Shown piece after piece: positions 52,003-61,093 of a DNA stretch of 64,000 nt. The position numbers were made by a program, and so were the translations under genes. Source of the DNA: Chitinophagaceae bacterium (lineage in GTDB: Bacteria; Bacteroidota; Bacteroidia; Chitinophagales; Chitinophagaceae); contig JAFKGR010000010.1 of assembly GCA_017307735.1 (NCBI GenBank), positions 62,001 through 126,000 on the forward strand, read 5' to 3'. The first letter of the stretch is position 1, and the number at the start of each line of letters is the position of its first letter. The notes beneath the pieces were generated by a model. That model did not search any database and was not told where the DNA came from. It saw nothing but the letters and a program-made list of their open reading frames with translations.

Positions 52003-52848
52003 TCAAAGTTTGGGGGGCGCGATTGCCTGTGCCAATTCGTCCTGAACCGGCTGTTCAATTGCAATCTGAATTGTAGATGGTTCATCCAGGTTGATGTTGT
52101 TGGCCAGAAATTTATTGTAGTTCATTTCCACAACATTCAACGCCAGAAAATTCATTACGAATCTTCTCGTTTCTGCCGGTAAATATCTTTGAAGGCTCCA
52201 ATAATTTGGGTCTTTCAAACCGGCTTTTCTTATTGCATAATTTACACGGCCTGGACCACAATTGTACGAAGCCACTACCAGGAGTACATCGTTATCGTAT
52301 ATGCGTAATTGATCCTTTATAAATTTTGCGGCCGCAATAGTACTCTTCGTGAAGTTTTTTCTTTCATCGTTTTTGCCATTTACTTTCAGTCCATATTGCC
52401 TGGCCAATTGCGGCATAAATTGCCAGTATCCAACAGCTCCTGCCGGAGATACTGCATGTGCAAAAAAGTTAGATTCCAAAGCCGGCAATACCTGAAATTC
52501 GCGGGGCACATTATATCTGTCAAAAATATCACGTGCCACGGGCATATAATTCTTGCCGCGCCTGAACATCATTTTTATATAAGACCTTTCTTTTTTGATA
52601 TAATTCTTAATGTAGGCCTTACTTTCTTTTCTGTGTTCTCTGAGAATTACCGGATAGGTAACCCTGTTGGGATTCTGAACAGTATATACAAATCGCTCTA
52701 AAGCAACTGTATCACTTTTTTTAATCGTTGAGTCTGATACCACTTCTTTTTTATTACCAATATACAGGGTGGCAGAAGTGGTGCTAATGCCAATTATAAC
52801 CAAGGCTATAACCAACGTTAATAAACTCTTTGATTGAAGCTTTCTCAT
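52003..52848 (-). CDS. Lytic murein transglycosylase (SLT domain)
   Basis: 281 residues from the ATG at 52848 (an upstream in-frame ATG at 52872 would add eight residues ahead of MRKLQSKS). A signal/anchor segment (about 6-28) precedes a soluble SLT lysozyme-like domain (about 95-240): the catalytic glutamate in VLPALESNFFAHAVSPAGAVGYWQFM, then YGLKVNGKNDERKNFTKSTIAAAKFI and VVASYNCGPGRVNYAIRKAG. It cleaves the glycan chain of peptidoglycan to 1,6-anhydro ends in the periplasm. It is followed by a terminator and is a single-gene unit. Confidence 0.93.
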   Translation of the reverse strand: MRKLQSKSLLTLVIALVIIGISTTSATLYIGNKKEVVSDSTIKKSDTVALERFVYTVQNPNRVTYPVILREHRKESKAYIKNYIKKERSYIKMMFRRGKNYMPVARDIFDRYNVPREFQVLPALESNFFAHAVSPAGAVGYWQFMPQLARQYGLKVNGKNDERKNFTKSTIAAAKFIKDQLRIYDNDVLLVVASYNCGPGRVNYAIRKAGLKDPNYWSLQRYLPAETRRFVMNFLALNVVEMNYNKFLANNINLDEPSTIQIAIEQPVQDELAQAIAPPKL

Positions 52849-52932
52849 GAATTTAAAAGTTTTCAAGATCAAATAATTATTTCACGCTATTACAACAACT
52901 ACTATTTCGTAGGTTATAAGATTATTCTTAAA

Positions 52933-52981
52933 ATAACCCAATCCGTTTAGAATGGATTTAAATGGGTTATAAGTATTTTTG
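52933..52981 (+). promoter_or_regulatory. Aminopeptidase promoter with upstream dyad
   Basis: ATAACCCA (52933-52940) and TGGGTTAT (52963-52970) are complementary, with an inner AATCC/GGATT pair, and the exact -7 box TATTTTTG follows at 52974-52981, 39 bp before the ATG. The dyad covers the place of the -33 element and may be an operator. Confidence 0.5.
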
Positions 52982-53019
52982 TCAAAGAAGTCCGCAAACT
53001 TACCGTTTAAGAATTACTT

Positions 53020-54999
53020 ATGCAAACTTTTCTGGGATTTAAACTGTTAAAAAAACCTTTGCTGATCAGTGTTTTAATAGGATTAACTACTTTATCTTCA
53101 ACGGTTTATTCCCAAAATAATCTCACTTTCTCTAACGTTTTCAAAGAAACAATATCTGAATTAGGCAATAACCATGCCACCGGAAACTTCTCATTGATGA
53201 AAAGTTTTTCATCTCCGAACTTTAACGTACATCATTATACCTGCAACTGGAAGGTGGATCCGGCCGTTCGCTTTATCTCGGGTAACGTCACCATTAGTTT
53301 TCAGACTACCGAGGATGCTTCAGGTATCACGTTGGATATGAGTGATTCATTAAAAGTTGACAGCGTTGTTCAGGGAAATTTTAAGCTTTCGTATATACAT
53401 GATTCGAACAGGATAATAATTTCATTTGAGAATGTAATTCCCTTAAATCAGGCGGATTCAATATCTGTTTACTATCATGGTACCCCTCCTCAAAATGGTT
53501 TCGGATCTTTTACAACATCTGTGCACAATAGTGTGCCGGTTATGTGGACATTAAGTGAGCCCTACGGGGCAAGAGACTGGTGGCCATGTAAAGATGGGTT
53601 GTATGACAAGGCTGATTCACTGGATGTTTATATTTCATCACCGTCGGCCTATACTTCCGTTTCAAACGGCCTGCGTGTAATGGATACCGTTATAAACAGT
53701 ATCCGGACAACACATTGGAAACACAGGTATCCGATAGCGACTTATCTGGTTTGTATGGCAGTGACAAATTATTCTGAATTTCAAAATCGATGGGATGTCC
53801 CCGGAGATTCACTTCTGATGCAAACTTTTTGTTATCCCGAAAGTGAGAATTCATTTGTACAGGGCACTTCCAATGCGCATCAGGCAATGAAATATTTCTG
53901 GCAATTACTTGAACCGTATCCTTTTGCCAACGAAAAATATGGCCATGTTCAATTCGGGTTTGCCGGAGGAGAAGAGCATCAGACTTCAACTTTCATTTAT
54001 CGACCGGATGAAAGCCTGATGGCACACGAAATGGCGCATCAATGGTTTGGAGATAAGGTGACATGCGGAAGTTGGCAGGATATCTGGCTCAACGAGGGAT
54101 TTGCTACGCACATGGCAAGTATGTTTATGGAACAGAAATATCCACTCACAGTAATCAATACACGAAAATCGGAAATTCAGTTTATCACCTCAGTACCGAA
54201 TGGAAGTGTATTTGTGGATGACACTTCGAGTGTGAGCCGGATATTCAACAACAGGCTCACGTATATCAAAGGGTCTCATCTGCTTTATATGTTGAGATGG
54301 ATAATGGGAGACTCGGTTTTTTTTAAGGGGATCAGAAGTTATCTGGATGACCCGGCGTTGAGTTACAAATTTGCAGTCACCAAAGATTTACAAAGACATC
54401 TGGAAGCTGTTTATGGGAAAAGCCTTGATTATTTCTTTAACGAATGGTTCTATGGCCAGGGATATCCTTCTTATCATATTGACTGGTGGATACAAAGCAA
54501 TGGAACCATTGGGTTAAAGGTCAATCAGACAACTTCCGATCCGTCGGTGGCTTTCTTTCATTTGCCATTGCCTGTAAGATTTTCGGGTGGAAATAATCAA
54601 AAGGATTTTGTCATAAATCAGAATTTTAACGGCCAGGTATTTTATCTTCAACCGGGTTTCACACCTGATTCACTTACTATTGATCCTGACTACCGGCTCA
54701 TCACGAATGGAAATACAGTTCAGAAAACAGTTCGGCCTGAAAATATTACAGAAGTAAAAATATTTCCCAATCCAGCCGCAAACTTTCTCAATATTTTCAT
54801 GAATGGATTTGAAGAAACGAATATTCATTTCAGGTTATTCGATTTTGGCGGCAGGCTTGTAATGAATCAAGAAGAACATATAAACGGATCACTCAATGCA
54901 ACTTTGGATTTGTCGCGGTTTCCCTCCGGGATTTATTTGCTCCGGCTACAAACTGCAAATGGTTTCACGCATCTTTATAAAATCAAGAAAGGATTGTAA
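53020..54999 (+). CDS. Secreted M1-family aminopeptidase with T9SS sorting domain
   Basis: 659 residues with signal peptide (about 1-31). The M1 active site is complete: exopeptidase motif FAGGEEHQT, zinc motif H336-EMA-H340, Glu359 after exactly 18 residues (GSWQDIWLNEGFATH) and a later tyrosine region. The last 80 residues are a type A sorting domain of the type IX secretion system (VKIFPNPAANFLNIF, FPSGIYLLRLQT). The protein is thus exported through the outer membrane and usually attached to the surface, where it removes N-terminal residues from peptides. GGEEH in place of GAMEN is common in Bacteroidota homologues. Confidence 0.95.
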   Translation: MQTFLGFKLLKKPLLISVLIGLTTLSSTVYSQNNLTFSNVFKETISELGNNHATGNFSLMKSFSSPNFNVHHYTCNWKVDPAVRFISGNVTISFQTTEDASGITLDMSDSLKVDSVVQGNFKLSYIHDSNRIIISFENVIPLNQADSISVYYHGTPPQNGFGSFTTSVHNSVPVMWTLSEPYGARDWWPCKDGLYDKADSLDVYISSPSAYTSVSNGLRVMDTVINSIRTTHWKHRYPIATYLVCMAVTNYSEFQNRWDVPGDSLLMQTFCYPESENSFVQGTSNAHQAMKYFWQLLEPYPFANEKYGHVQFGFAGGEEHQTSTFIYRPDESLMAHEMAHQWFGDKVTCGSWQDIWLNEGFATHMASMFMEQKYPLTVINTRKSEIQFITSVPNGSVFVDDTSSVSRIFNNRLTYIKGSHLLYMLRWIMGDSVFFKGIRSYLDDPALSYKFAVTKDLQRHLEAVYGKSLDYFFNEWFYGQGYPSYHIDWWIQSNGTIGLKVNQTTSDPSVAFFHLPLPVRFSGGNNQKDFVINQNFNGQVFYLQPGFTPDSLTIDPDYRLITNGNTVQKTVRPENITEVKIFPNPAANFLNIFMNGFEETNIHFRLFDFGGRLVMNQEEHINGSLNATLDLSRFPSGIYLLRLQTANGFTHLYKIKKGL

Positions 55000-55000
55000 G

Positions 55001-55008
55001 TAATTTTG
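55001..55008 (+). promoter_or_regulatory. -7 promoter box directly before the lysozyme start
   Basis: TAATTTTG is an exact Bacteroidota -7 box, ending 4 bp before the GTG start codon of the lysozyme gene. The transcript would be leaderless or nearly so. Confidence 0.55.
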
Positions 55009-55012
55009 CATT

Positions 55013-55777
55013 GTGGCGCGAAAGAAAAAAAAGAGGATCAGGCATGTAAGATTTTTCATAGGCCTTTGCCTTGCAGCTATCTTCTTCTTCATTTTTATTT
55101 TCATAGTATTTGTAAGACCTCATCTCACACGACCCGGATTTGAAATCTATGTTCCTTCGGGGTACGCTGTACATGGTATCGATGTAAGCCGATACCAGCA
55201 AAAGATAAATTGGGCAGCAGTAAAAAAAATGGATTCGGGAGGCGAAAGAATCTGGTTTGTTTTTATAAAAGCCACAGAGGGTGTAAATAATGTGGATCCC
55301 TGGTTTGAGGAAAATTGGGAGGGAACCAAAGAACAGGGGATTGCAAGAGGAGCCTATCATTATTTTATCGCTGGCAGGGACCCTGTACAACAGGCCAATA
55401 ATTTTATTGAAAATGTTTCTCTGGGGCCCGGCGATTTGCCTCCTGTGCTTGATATCGAAAAGGCTGGCAGATTGCCAGTAACGAGGATTCAGAATGACGC
55501 AAAAACCTGGCTGGATACGATTGAAAAATATTATGGGACTGTACCTGTCATTTATACCAATATTTCTTTTTACGAAAAATATTTCAGTACAGGTTTTGAG
55601 AAGTATCCTTTATGGATTGCCCATTACAAAGAAGCTTACCGGCCCCGCATAGATAAAGATTGGGCTATCTGGCAACACAATGAGACCGGGAAAGTAGATG
55701 GTATCAAAGCGCCTGTTGACTTTAATGTTTTTAATGGAGATAGTGTTGCTTTCAAAAACTTTTTGATCAATAGATAA
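55013..55777 (+). CDS. GH25 lysozyme (1,4-beta-N-acetylmuramidase) with N-terminal membrane anchor
   Basis: 254 residues with a GTG start. A basic N-terminus and one membrane helix (about 12-35) precede the GH25 barrel: VHGIDVSRYQQKINW (first catalytic Asp), FVFIKATEGVNNVDP, GARGAYHYFIAGRDP-like strand and PPVLDIEKAG with the Asp-x-Glu pair. It cuts between MurNAc and GlcNAc in peptidoglycan. The anchor, and the absence of phage genes around it, favour a cell-wall remodelling or feeding role rather than a phage endolysin. It starts 14 bp after the aminopeptidase stop, behind its own -7 box. Confidence 0.93.
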   Translation: MARKKKKRIRHVRFFIGLCLAAIFFFIFIFIVFVRPHLTRPGFEIYVPSGYAVHGIDVSRYQQKINWAAVKKMDSGGERIWFVFIKATEGVNNVDPWFEENWEGTKEQGIARGAYHYFIAGRDPVQQANNFIENVSLGPGDLPPVLDIEKAGRLPVTRIQNDAKTWLDTIEKYYGTVPVIYTNISFYEKYFSTGFEKYPLWIAHYKEAYRPRIDKDWAIWQHNETGKVDGIKAPVDFNVFNGDSVAFKNFLINR

Positions 55778-55801
55778 ATAACCGGCTTCCAAACCGGATA
55801 A

Positions 55802-57148
55802 TTATTTTTCAAGATACGGCGACGTAAAGTTTAATTTTTTAAGACCGGCCTGTATTTCCGGACAGCTCATAAATAATTTCCAAAGAAGCCCGCTTCGATA
55901 ATTTTCTATCATGACTACAATCGGCCCTTCATCAATGGCGAGATAAGAATCTGCCACCCAATTGTGAGAAATGCTGAAAGCATCTTTAAATCCATACTCA
56001 CCCCAGATTTTATTTCCCAGGTCTTCATATAAATGTCTTAGCACCTGCATACTATATGCTGGTGTGTAAGGAAAGGAAGAAAGCGCGGCTGTGGGCGTAA
56101 TCACACCGTCGTCATTGGTGGGGGAATGTGCATCGTATCCGTTATAATCATCACTGGCAGTTAGCCCCCAGCAGTTTTCACCATACCCCTGATAGTGTTT
56201 GGGATTGTCGATGCAGTAGGCCCTGTTGATGAGTGTGTGATTGACATTCTGCTCCCAATAATCTGCATAGTTGTCTTTAAGCCCTTTAGGATCCAATCCG
56301 AGAAAAGAATAGTGGGTAAAGAAAAGAGGCCCTCCATAGTCTGTCCCTAACGGTAATGTATAACCGTAAAACTTTTTTCCATTCAGAAAATGAATTCCCT
56401 GTGCCCATCCCCGGTTATAAATTGCAGCGGGAACAGGATATTGGTCAGAGGACGCGGCTAATACATAAGTGATCAGCGTTTCCATATATCCTCTTAAAGG
56501 AAAGTTCATGGCCCATCCGTTATTCGGGCTCCAATGCCAATACAACACTTCGCGGTTGCCGCGTGTAAACCAGTTCCATTCAATATCTCTCCAAAGTGAA
56601 TTAATTCTGTTGCGTAATTCCCTTTCACGTGAATTATTCTGGTTGAAATATTGCCTTGCCGTTAAAAGCCCTTGCATCAGAAAACTTGTTTCAACCAAAT
56701 CGGCTCCATCATCTTTTCTGCTAAACGGAATTGTTTTTCCTGTTTCTCCATTTATCCAGTGCGGGAATACACCGTGATAAGAATCTGCCTTTTCCAGAAA
56801 CCGCACCATCTTCAGCAAATGCCCGGCAACCGTATCGCGGGGAAGCCATTTTCTTTGCACACCCACGATCAATGCCATTATGCCAAACCCTGTTCCGCCC
56901 GTGGTTACTACTTCGTTTCCGTATCCATACGCTTCGTTATTTCTTTCGCGCGCCATTCCACTTACCGGATCTGCAAAATCCCAGAAATATTTGATCGTTT
57001 GCCGCTGAACAAGATCGAGCAATGCACTGTCGGATAACCCTTTTTGAATAACCGGAGCATGTGGCTTTTGGTCAGAGATCATGGCTTTCTTTTTCTGGGC
57101 AATGGCACCGGTGGTGAGGAGAACAGAAAATAGAAGAAAATAACGCAT
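55802..57148 (-). CDS. Glucoamylase-like protein of the GH144 type (putative endo-beta-1,2-glucanase)
   Basis: 448 residues with signal peptide (about 1-17). An (alpha/alpha)6-barrel family (PF10091/GH144): TIKYFWDFADPVSGMARER, TTGGTGFGIMALIVGVQRKW, HGVFPHWINGETGKTIPFSRKDDGADLVETSFLMQGLL and the late PNDDGVITPTAALSSFPYTP and SHNWVADSYLAIDEGPI. GH144 was first described as endo-beta-1,2-glucanase in a Chitinophaga species, so that activity is likely but not proven. It is not next to susCD glycan genes here. No cofactor is needed. Confidence 0.88.
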   Translation of the reverse strand: MRYFLLFSVLLTTGAIAQKKKAMISDQKPHAPVIQKGLSDSALLDLVQRQTIKYFWDFADPVSGMARERNNEAYGYGNEVVTTGGTGFGIMALIVGVQRKWLPRDTVAGHLLKMVRFLEKADSYHGVFPHWINGETGKTIPFSRKDDGADLVETSFLMQGLLTARQYFNQNNSRERELRNRINSLWRDIEWNWFTRGNREVLYWHWSPNNGWAMNFPLRGYMETLITYVLAASSDQYPVPAAIYNRGWAQGIHFLNGKKFYGYTLPLGTDYGGPLFFTHYSFLGLDPKGLKDNYADYWEQNVNHTLINRAYCIDNPKHYQGYGENCWGLTASDDYNGYDAHSPTNDDGVITPTAALSSFPYTPAYSMQVLRHLYEDLGNKIWGEYGFKDAFSISHNWVADSYLAIDEGPIVVMIENYRSGLLWKLFMSCPEIQAGLKKLNFTSPYLEK

Positions 57149-57273
57149 GGGTAAGAAATTGAATTATGTGAGAAAAAGTGAGACAGCAATTTAACTATCA
57201 ATTTTCCCTCCGCAAAATCGGAAATTGAATAGTTGTAGCCCCAACAGGTAGTTTTAAATTTTGCTATTGTTTT

Positions 57274-58047
57274 CTAAAAAGAAAAACCAAGCGCAATTCC
57301 AGCGCTCAAATATTGCGTGGATGAAGGTGATTGGGAATATATTTTTTTCTCAGTAATATTTGTGAATCCTTTTGAAAAACTTACTTCAGTCGATAAATCC
57401 AGATGTTTCATAAGCGGCCATTCATAACCGACACCAATTGCGGCTCCCCAATTTTGATGTTTGTAGTTTTCATAATTGTTCACAATGTAACCTGCATTAT
57501 CCTCCGGATTTCCTGTTGATGATTTGAAAGTCACAATTTCTTCTGAACGTTTCAGATTGGCATAAAACCCTTGCATCAACAGACAAAAATTATGCTGCCT
57601 GATGGGGTGCAGATAAATACTTAACGGAATTACCAAATAACGAAAATTGAAAACATCTTTACCTTTTCCCTGAACGGATTTGAACCCGGGATTGCGAAAT
57701 TGAAACCATGAATTGTATTTATCTATTTGCGCATATCCTCCCCAGTTTGAAATGCCTGCTGAAATTCCAATATCTGCCAATCGGTTGATTTTTTTTGAAA
57801 CGCCCCCTCTGAAAAAATAATTTCCCTGAAACTTTTTCCCTGCCTGAATATTGGTAGTCCGGTTATATACAAAAGCGCTTGATATGTCAAGCACAGTTGT
57901 AGTTTTTGCCGCTCCGCCAGCCATGCCGGCAAGTTCGTAACCGGATGCAAATTTTATTTTCCATGTGTGCCTGTTCTTGTTTTGACCGATAGCATGTGCA
58001 GAAAACAGGAAAAACAAAATAGGAGTCAATAATCGTGGAGAATGCAT
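57274..58047 (-). CDS. Outer-membrane beta-barrel protein, unknown function
   Basis: 257 residues from the ATG at 58047; seven codons further up the frame has another ATG, but the leader MHSPRLLTPILFFLFSAHAIGQ from 58047 is a normal signal peptide. The rest alternates polar and hydrophobic residues with aromatic girdles (GYEWPLMKHLDLSTEVSFSKGF) and ends in a terminal Phe (AGIALGFSF), the signal for insertion by the Bam machinery. It resembles the outer-membrane barrel (PF13505/PF13568) group. The ligand or function is not recognisable, and it seems unrelated to the flanking genes. Confidence 0.72.
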   Translation of the reverse strand: MHSPRLLTPILFFLFSAHAIGQNKNRHTWKIKFASGYELAGMAGGAAKTTTVLDISSAFVYNRTTNIQAGKKFQGNYFFRGGVSKKINRLADIGISAGISNWGGYAQIDKYNSWFQFRNPGFKSVQGKGKDVFNFRYLVIPLSIYLHPIRQHNFCLLMQGFYANLKRSEEIVTFKSSTGNPEDNAGYIVNNYENYKHQNWGAAIGVGYEWPLMKHLDLSTEVSFSKGFTNITEKKIYSQSPSSTQYLSAGIALGFSF

Positions 58048-58105
58048 AATACTTTTCCTGCCTGACAATTATTTTCAATTAAACGTTGCATAAAATCTGA
58101 AACTT

Positions 58106-59500
58106 TTAATTGGATAATTCCAGAAGAGCCACACACTCTATGTGGTATGTCTGCGGAAACATGTCAACAGGTTGTAATTTCTTTATCGTGTATTTATCAG
58201 CCAGCAAATTTAGGTCCCGTGTTTGAGTGGCAATATTGCAACTGACATAAACAATTTGCGGTGCACCGATTTCGAGCAGTTTGGAAACAAGTTTTGGATG
58301 AAGGCCTGAACGCGGTGGATCCACGATAACAGTATCAGGATGCCCGTGTTTTTCAAAGAAGGAATCATTGCAGATTTTGATCACGTCGCCCGTGAAGAAT
58401 TCCGCATTTTTTACATCATTGATTTCTGCATTCTTTTTAGCGTCTTTAACAGCATCGTCTATTAATTCCACGCCGATAATCTTTTTGGTATTCTCCGAGA
58501 TAAAAAGTCCGATGGAACCCGTGCCACAATAGAGGTCATACACGATTTCATTTCCTTTGAGAAATGCAAAGTCGCGTGTAACCTGATACAGTTTTTCTGC
58601 CTGCCTGGTGTTGGTTTGAAAAAATGATTTCGGGGAAATCATGAATTTCATTTTTCCCAATTGCTCATAAATAAATCCCGGCCCATAAAAAACTTCGGGT
58701 TCAAGATCATAAATCGTAGAATTAAATTTTGGATTTATGGTAAAAAGCAGGGTGGTGATTCCTTGAACTTTTTGAATCAGAAAATCTTTGATTTCATTTT
58801 GAGCATTTATGTCTTTATGGGCTACCACAATGTTTACAAGACACTCACCCAACGTAGAGTAGCGCACAATCATGTTGCGCAACCAGCCGGTGTGATTTCT
58901 GATATCGTAAAATTCATATTTCTTTTCCAGGGCGAAATTGCGCAATGAATTTCTGATTTCATTATTGATGTTTTCCATCAAATGACAATTATGGATATCC
59001 AGCACTTTATCAAATACACCTGCGACGTGATAGCCCACTGCATTTTTCGGATTAATATTTCCTTCCGGCGATTCTGCCCTTACAACATATTCTTTATTGC
59101 TGAACGAAAATTCAAGTTTGTTGCGGTATTCCCTGTCTTTATCTGATCCGATAATCGGAAGTACATCAGCCGCTATCCCCGATTTTTTAAATGTATTTCT
59201 AACTTCCTGTTCTTTATATTCCAATTGTTTTGGATAGGGGAGCATTTGCCAGGTACAACCCCCGCAAACACCAAAATGCTGGCAAAAAGGAAGAACTCTT
59301 TCTCCGGAAAATTTTTTTATCTGAAGAACCCTTCCTTCCGCATAATCCTTTTTTTCTTTGGTGACAAGAATATCAGCAACATCTCCGGGAACCACGCCTT
59401 TTACAAACAACACCTTCCCTTCAGGCCGTGCAATGGCTTTCCCTAAAGCTGCGTATGAAGTAAATTCTACATCTGTCAAAACTTTATTACTCTTTTTCAC
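58106..59500 (-). CDS. rlmD: 23S rRNA (uracil-C5)-methyltransferase, RlmD/TrmA family
   Basis: 464 residues from the GTG at 59500; the frame extends to a TTG at 59515, but that codon lies within the promoter box. An N-terminal TRAM domain (about 1-60) precedes the 4Fe-4S cysteines C-x5-C-x2-C (CQHFGVCGGC) and a fourth Cys in LDIHNCHLM. The C-terminal Rossmann methyltransferase has LYCGTGSIGLF and the catalytic VDPPRSGLHPKLV with SCNIAT. It methylates a uridine of 23S rRNA using AdoMet. An RlmD or RlmCD identity rather than TrmA is suggested by the Fe-S site. Confidence 0.92.
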   Translation of the reverse strand: MKKSNKVLTDVEFTSYAALGKAIARPEGKVLFVKGVVPGDVADILVTKEKKDYAEGRVLQIKKFSGERVLPFCQHFGVCGGCTWQMLPYPKQLEYKEQEVRNTFKKSGIAADVLPIIGSDKDREYRNKLEFSFSNKEYVVRAESPEGNINPKNAVGYHVAGVFDKVLDIHNCHLMENINNEIRNSLRNFALEKKYEFYDIRNHTGWLRNMIVRYSTLGECLVNIVVAHKDINAQNEIKDFLIQKVQGITTLLFTINPKFNSTIYDLEPEVFYGPGFIYEQLGKMKFMISPKSFFQTNTRQAEKLYQVTRDFAFLKGNEIVYDLYCGTGSIGLFISENTKKIIGVELIDDAVKDAKKNAEINDVKNAEFFTGDVIKICNDSFFEKHGHPDTVIVDPPRSGLHPKLVSKLLEIGAPQIVYVSCNIATQTRDLNLLADKYTIKKLQPVDMFPQTYHIECVALLELSN

Positions 59501-59504
59501 GTTG

Positions 59505-59512
59505 CAAAAGTA
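59505..59512 (-). promoter_or_regulatory. -7 promoter box directly before the rlmD start
   Basis: The minus strand reads TACTTTTG, exact, ending 4 bp before the GTG start codon. This box rules out the upstream TTG as a start and predicts a leaderless message. Confidence 0.55.
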
Positions 59513-59594
59513 CAATTACAGACAGCCCTGCGTTATATATCAGAAAATTTATTCCTGCTGAGGTTTGAGAAAAATGTTAAGGATTTTTCTGCCA

Positions 59595-59625
59595 TTGAAC
59601 GGGAGAATTAATTTAAATATTTTTG
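59595..59625 (+). promoter_or_regulatory. Promoter of the thioredoxin-like gene
   Basis: TTG (59595-59597), a 20-bp spacer and exact -7 box TATTTTTG (59618-59625) give a complete Bacteroidota promoter. The chosen ATG at 59634 is only 8 bp past the box, so the leader would be about 5 nt. Confidence 0.65.
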
Positions 59626-59633
59626 TTGATAAC

Positions 59634-61076
59634 ATGTCGTTTACAAAATACTTATTGACTGCCCTTCTGGCATCCTCGTTTTTTATTGCGAAAGCGCAGG
59701 ATTTCACACTCGATTTGATAACTCCGCAATATGATTCAGGAATTGCCTACCTGACCTATTATTATGGAAAGAGTATGAATGTGGTGGATTCTACGGTAAT
59801 GAGCCAACAGGGGAAAGCTACTTTTCAGGTGAAGAATGAACCACTCCCCGGAGTGTATTCGGTAGTGCTTCCGGGAAAAAGGAATTCTTTGGATTTTCTT
59901 CTGGACAGCGCCAGAAAAATGGCTATACTCATTGCTGACACTTCCGATATTATCGGGAAGTCTAAAGTAACGGGATCAAAAGCAAACGTGCTTTTTCAGG
60001 AGTATCAACGGTTTATTGCCGAAAAAAGTCCATTGCTGGAAAAAGAGCGGGCCGATTATTTCGATTCAAAAACAAAAGCAGACAGCCTCAAACACCAGGA
60101 AAACTACAGGAAACTCAGTGTTGAATTGAGTGATTACCGTGAAAATATTTTGAAGGAGCATCCGAACTCTATGCTGGCTGCATTGCTGAAGAGTATGAAA
60201 GAACCGGAGGTCTTGTACAGCCATCCTGCTACTCATAAAGATTCTCTTGAAAACTATCAATATTACAAACAACATTATTGGGATGGAATATCTTTTAATG
60301 ATGCGAGAATCATCAGGACACCTTTTTTTCTTCCGAAGCTCGAACGCTATTTCAGACAGGTAACCAATCAGAATCCGGACTCTCTGATTCATGAGATTGA
60401 TTATATGTTGCTGCTCAGCCGGACTACGCCACCGATGTATCAATTTCTGATGAACTGGTTTACTGATGAATATTTTAATCCCAAATACATGGGACAGGAC
60501 AAGGTATTTGTACATCTGTTTGAAAAATACCATTCACAGGGAGTGAGTACCTGGCTGAACGACAAACAGCACAAAGCAATTGCAGACCGTGCCTATATGG
60601 TCATGAGCAATTTGATAGGGGATCCGTCTGGCCCTTTGAAAATGACGGATGTTAACGGAAAAGTAACAGATCTCTATAATGTAAAAGCTGCTTTCACCGT
60701 TGTATGTTTCTGGGACCCCACCTGCGGGCACTGCCAGCATGAGTTGCCCATTTTAGACAGCATCTATCAGAAAAAATGGAAACAGGAAGGTGTAAAAATA
60801 TTTGCCGTGTTGACAAACAATGATGTGATAGATCAATGGAGAAAGTTTATTACAGATCACCATCTTGGCGAATGGGTGAATGTGTATCAAACGGATGCCC
60901 AGAGCAAGGCCGTGGCAGCGGCAAAGAAACCATCTTATCAACAATTGTATGATGTAATTCAAACGCCGACCTTGTATCTTCTCGACAATGAAAAAAGAAT
61001 TATCGCTAAAAAACTCACCATTGAGCAGATGAACGATCTTATTGAAACCAAGATTAAAAATACCCCAACGAAATAA
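59634..61076 (+). CDS. TlpA-like thiol:disulfide interchange protein with large N-terminal domain
   Basis: 480 residues from the ATG at 59634; a longer in-frame start at 59565 would place the promoter inside the coding region. Signal peptide (about 1-21, IAKAQ), DUF4369-like N-terminal domain (about 25-120), a helical middle region (about 150-310) and a thioredoxin fold (about 345-475) with active site CGHC in FWDPTCGHCQHELP. It acts in the periplasm, reducing or rearranging disulfides; in a cell with c-type cytochromes it may help keep haem-ligating cysteines reduced. Followed 17 bp later by the parvulin gene. Confidence 0.9.
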   Translation: MSFTKYLLTALLASSFFIAKAQDFTLDLITPQYDSGIAYLTYYYGKSMNVVDSTVMSQQGKATFQVKNEPLPGVYSVVLPGKRNSLDFLLDSARKMAILIADTSDIIGKSKVTGSKANVLFQEYQRFIAEKSPLLEKERADYFDSKTKADSLKHQENYRKLSVELSDYRENILKEHPNSMLAALLKSMKEPEVLYSHPATHKDSLENYQYYKQHYWDGISFNDARIIRTPFFLPKLERYFRQVTNQNPDSLIHEIDYMLLLSRTTPPMYQFLMNWFTDEYFNPKYMGQDKVFVHLFEKYHSQGVSTWLNDKQHKAIADRAYMVMSNLIGDPSGPLKMTDVNGKVTDLYNVKAAFTVVCFWDPTCGHCQHELPILDSIYQKKWKQEGVKIFAVLTNNDVIDQWRKFITDHHLGEWVNVYQTDAQSKAVAAAKKPSYQQLYDVIQTPTLYLLDNEKRIIAKKLTIEQMNDLIETKIKNTPTK

Positions 61077-61093
61077 CGAAAATATTTTTACTG

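Noticed and set aside
55013..55777. GH25 lysozyme as evidence of a prophage
   Set aside because: No holin, structural, integrase or terminase genes are nearby, and the protein has a membrane anchor not typical of endolysins.
55778..55801. CCGG...CCGG pair between the lysozyme and GH144 genes as terminator
   Set aside because: It is a 4-bp self-complementary word repeated directly; the flanks do not pair.
59501..59515. TTG start for rlmD
   Set aside because: The TTG lies next to and within the exact -7 box at 59505-59512, so the message cannot include it. The GTG at 59500 is preferred.
59565..59633. Longer start of the thioredoxin-like gene
   Set aside because: The stretch contains a full promoter (TTG-N20-TATTTTTG), and the signal peptide begins at the downstream ATG.
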